From positions 1 to 64,000 of the forward strand of contig NZ_AEYE02000024.1 of the NCBI RefSeq assembly GCF_000298315.2: a DNA stretch of 64,000 nucleotides, in the 5' to 3' direction. The position numbers and the translations under genes were made by a program. The notes below the pieces were generated by a model, which ran no database searches, was not told where the DNA came from, and was given only the letters and a program-made list of their open reading frames with translations. The stretch is from Rhizobium grahamii CCGE 502. Lineage in GTDB: Bacteria; Pseudomonadota; Alphaproteobacteria; Rhizobiales; Rhizobiaceae. Below, piece by piece: positions 61,914 to 64,000 of this stretch (position 1 is the first letter of the stretch; every line of letters begins with the position of its first letter).

Positions 61914-63662
61914 GTGGTCAGCCAGTCGAAAGAAGTTCCTCGCACATTTCTGCTGGCAATGCTGGCGTCACTGCGAAAAGTGTTTTTCAGCATAGCGATT
62001 GCCAGTGCAGTGATCAGCGTCCTGGCCCTGACAGGTTCCTTATTCATGCTTCAGGTCTATGATCGGGTCATTCCCGGTCATAGTGTCTCAACACTCGTCG
62101 GCATAGGGATTATAGCCGCTACCCTCTTTGTTTTTCAGGGTATTTTGGAGCTTTTGCGATCGATGCTTTTGGCGCGCGTTGGCGTCGCGCTTGACGAACG
62201 GATGAATGAAAAGGTCTTTGGCTCGCTGATGCTTCAACATCAGCTCGCACTGGTACCAGGGGACGGCATGCAGTCGGTGCGTGACCTTGACAAGGTCCGT
62301 TCATTTCTTTCCGGCGCCGGACCGATCGCGCTTTTCGACTTGCCTTGGATACCGCTTTACCTCGGATTGTGTTTCCTGTTCCACTTCTGGATCGGGCTGA
62401 CGGCGACCTGCGGCGCGATCGTGCTCGTCTCTTTGGCGGTTTTGGCCGAGATCTTGTCGCAACGCCCGGCGGCGGAGGCGGCCAAAGATTTGACAGCACG
62501 CCTCGCCTTCGCGGAAGGCGTGCGGCGAAACTGGGAAGCGGTTGTCGCGATGGGTTTCGTTGGCCGAATGACGGATCGGTGGACCGACATCAATGGCGCC
62601 TACATGGCAAATCAACTTGTAGCCGCCAACGTCATTGGCACGCTGACGACTACATCGCGCATCCTGCGCTTGATGCTGCAGTCCGCCGTGCTCGCGGTTG
62701 GCGCAATTCTAGTCATCCAGCAAGAAGCGACCGGCGGGATCATGATTGCGAGCTCAATTCTCGTCAGCCGCGCGCTCGCGCCAGTCGAACTTGCAATCGG
62801 TCACTGGAAGGGGTTCGTGGCCGCACGGCAAAGCTGGTTGCGGCTCGTCAAGTTGGTGGATATCCTTCCTGCAGAAATCAGAAGCGTCAGCCTGCCGGCA
62901 CCCCGATCGAAATTGACGGTAGAAAGTCTGAGCGTCGCACCTCCGGGTAACCGTGAACTGGTCCTTCGCAATATCTCATTTGGCGTTTCGGCGGGGACCA
63001 TCCTCGGCGTCATTGGCCCTAGCGCCTCAGGAAAGTCCTCGCTGGCACGGGCGATCACCGGCATTTGGCCCGCCTCGAGCGGCTCGATACGCCTTGATCA
63101 AGCCGCGCTGTCGCAATGGGACCCGTCGAAGCTCGGGCGCAATGTCGGCTATCTCCCGCAGGACGTGAGCTTGTTCGACGGTTCCATCGCTGACAATATT
63201 TCCCGTTTTGACGAGCAACCGTCTTCTGAATCGGTTGTCGCCGCCGCCAAATCGGCCGGTGTTTACGACATGATCGTAAAGCTTCCTCAAGGCTTTGACA
63301 CATTGATCGGTGAGAGTGGCTCTCGGCTTTCTGCCGGGCAGCGCCAGCGCATAGCACTTGCGCGCGCGCTCTACGGAGAGCCGTTTTTGGTCGTACTAGA
63401 TGAACCCAATTCCAATTTGGATACCGAAGGCGATGCCGCTCTTACCCAGGCCTTACTCGGCGTCCGTGCACGGGGTGGCATCGGCGTGGTCATTGCCCAT
63501 CGGCCGAGCGCTTTGGCGGCGGCTGAAACCCTACTGGTAATTGTAGAGGGCCGACTACAAGCCTTCGGACCTAAAGAGACAATTATTGCGGAACCAGTAA
63601 GACAGCCGCTCAAGCAAGGCGCGGTCAGGCTGAAAATCGGCGGGGAGGAAACTGGCTCATGA
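61914..63662 (+). CDS. Type I secretion ABC transporter, ATPase/permease (PrtD family)
   Basis: A 582-residue inner-membrane exporter subunit. GTG 61914 follows AAGGAG by nine bases. Six membrane helices occupy about 20-300 (IASAVISVLALTGSLFMLQV at the start). The nucleotide-binding domain has Walker A GPSASGKSSLARA, signature LSAGQRQRIALARAL and Walker B FLVVLDEPNSNLD. PrtD/RaxB-type exporters send RTX-like proteins or proteases out with a fusion protein and an outer-membrane channel. It overlaps the next gene in an ATGA. Confidence 0.95.
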   Translation: MVSQSKEVPRTFLLAMLASLRKVFFSIAIASAVISVLALTGSLFMLQVYDRVIPGHSVSTLVGIGIIAATLFVFQGILELLRSMLLARVGVALDERMNEKVFGSLMLQHQLALVPGDGMQSVRDLDKVRSFLSGAGPIALFDLPWIPLYLGLCFLFHFWIGLTATCGAIVLVSLAVLAEILSQRPAAEAAKDLTARLAFAEGVRRNWEAVVAMGFVGRMTDRWTDINGAYMANQLVAANVIGTLTTTSRILRLMLQSAVLAVGAILVIQQEATGGIMIASSILVSRALAPVELAIGHWKGFVAARQSWLRLVKLVDILPAEIRSVSLPAPRSKLTVESLSVAPPGNRELVLRNISFGVSAGTILGVIGPSASGKSSLARAITGIWPASSGSIRLDQAALSQWDPSKLGRNVGYLPQDVSLFDGSIADNISRFDEQPSSESVVAAAKSAGVYDMIVKLPQGFDTLIGESGSRLSAGQRQRIALARALYGEPFLVVLDEPNSNLDTEGDAALTQALLGVRARGGIGVVIAHRPSALAAAETLLVIVEGRLQAFGPKETIIAEPVRQPLKQGAVRLKIGGEETGS

Positions 63663-64000
63663 CAAGGGAGAGGGTGTCACAAAGCGAGTATTCGATGCGT
63701 CGGCTTTCTGTCCTGGTGCTTGGGACGATCGCCTTGCTTGTCGGTGTGATGGGCGGACTGGCCGCGACCACGGAGATCTCAGGTGCGGTTATTGCCCCCG
63801 GATCGCTCGTTGTCGACAGTTATGTGAAGTCTGTCCAGCATCTCAAAGGGGGTATCGTCGGCGACCTTAGAGTGAAGAACGGCGACCGTGTCGATGCCGG
63901 CCAGGTTCTCATCCATCTGGACGACACGCAAACCATCGCCAATCTTGCCATTATTCGAAAACGTTTGGACGAGCTCTCCGCACGGACAGCCCGGCTTCTT
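63659..64000 (+). CDS. HlyD-family membrane fusion protein, partial
   Basis: The first 114 codons of a membrane fusion protein, cut by the window end. A short cytosolic segment is followed by one helix (LSVLVLGTIALLVGVMGGLA), then ISGAVIAPGSLVVDSYVKSV and VQHLKGGIV, which begin the barrel and lipoyl half-domain (KNGDRVDAGQVLIHLDDTQ) typical of HlyD/PrtE. It is coupled to the ABC gene by a four-base overlap. The substrate gene is not in view. Confidence 0.93.
   Translation, partial: MTRERVSQSEYSMRRLSVLVLGTIALLVGVMGGLAATTEISGAVIAPGSLVVDSYVKSVQHLKGGIVGDLRVKNGDRVDAGQVLIHLDDTQTIANLAIIRKRLDELSARTARLL

Noticed and set aside
1-64000. CRISPR arrays, insertion sequences, integrases
   Set aside because: No regularly spaced repeats, transposase or integrase motifs were seen in the window.

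Overview
The window looks like accessory DNA from a member of the Rhizobiales (Rhizobium, Sinorhizobium or Agrobacterium type), more likely a plasmid, chromid or chromosomal island than a core region. The basis is the protein families seen (HWE and HisKA_2 kinases, DUF982, DUF6894, a PrtD-type exporter), the alphaproteobacterial promoter type and a fairly high G+C. No ribosomal, replication, conjugation or transposase gene was recognised, so replicon and genus are inference.

Layout. 1-2.6 kb: sparse, a few small proteins and a tRNA-like fold. 2.6-8.2 kb: the glycerate pathway gcl-hyi-glxR-ttuD plus a shrunken second glycerate-kinase-like gene, with an IclR-type palindrome upstream. 8.5-13.1 kb: a receiver protein and a CheB-CheR-PAS-HWE sensor kinase. 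13.3-17 kb: an Lrp regulator divergent from a class V aminotransferase, a sulfur-dioxygenase-like hydrolase and a TauE exporter, which reads as cysteine/persulfide sulfur disposal. 17.3-22.1 kb: small unknown genes, a cheW remnant, a four-hairpin anti-Shine-Dalgarno (cuckoo-type) small RNA, a PNPOx-like stress protein, and a decayed nsrR/hmp nitric-oxide pair. 22.3-26.8 kb: a Cache-HisKA_2 kinase, small proteins, an orphan receiver and a broken GAF gene. 27-30.7 kb: paoABC-type molybdenum aldehyde oxidoreductase. 30.9-49.5 kb: stress block with zinc metallopeptidase, DUF2934-receiver fusion, large catalase, DUF892 ferritin-like protein, DUF6894, L,D-transpeptidase, a 1337-residue hybrid kinase, a DUF2382 protein, an iron-permease-like protein, an HWE kinase with receiver, a HARP-like protein and DUF982. 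50-59 kb: cytochromes and a caa3-type oxidase operon led by a YdeP-like molybdoenzyme, with a frameshift in subunit I. 59.5-64 kb: small proteins and the start of a type I secretion operon, cut by the window end.

How it fits together. Thirteen sites match GGAAC-N16-NGTT, the promoter type of the alphaproteobacterial general stress sigma factor (EcfG/RpoE2), and each lies just upstream of a gene start. They precede the PNPOx-like protein, DUF892, DUF2934-receiver, DUF2382, DUF6894, DUF982, the iron-permease-like protein, the HWE kinase, a dihaem cytochrome and four unknown small proteins. Much of 19.8-61 kb therefore looks like a general-stress-response island carrying several signalling proteins, although EcfG, PhyR and NepR are not in the window.

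Decay is also visible: cheW, nsrR, hmp, a GAF protein, a DUF6894 copy and the second glycerate-kinase-like gene are truncated or frameshifted, which suits a variable accessory region.
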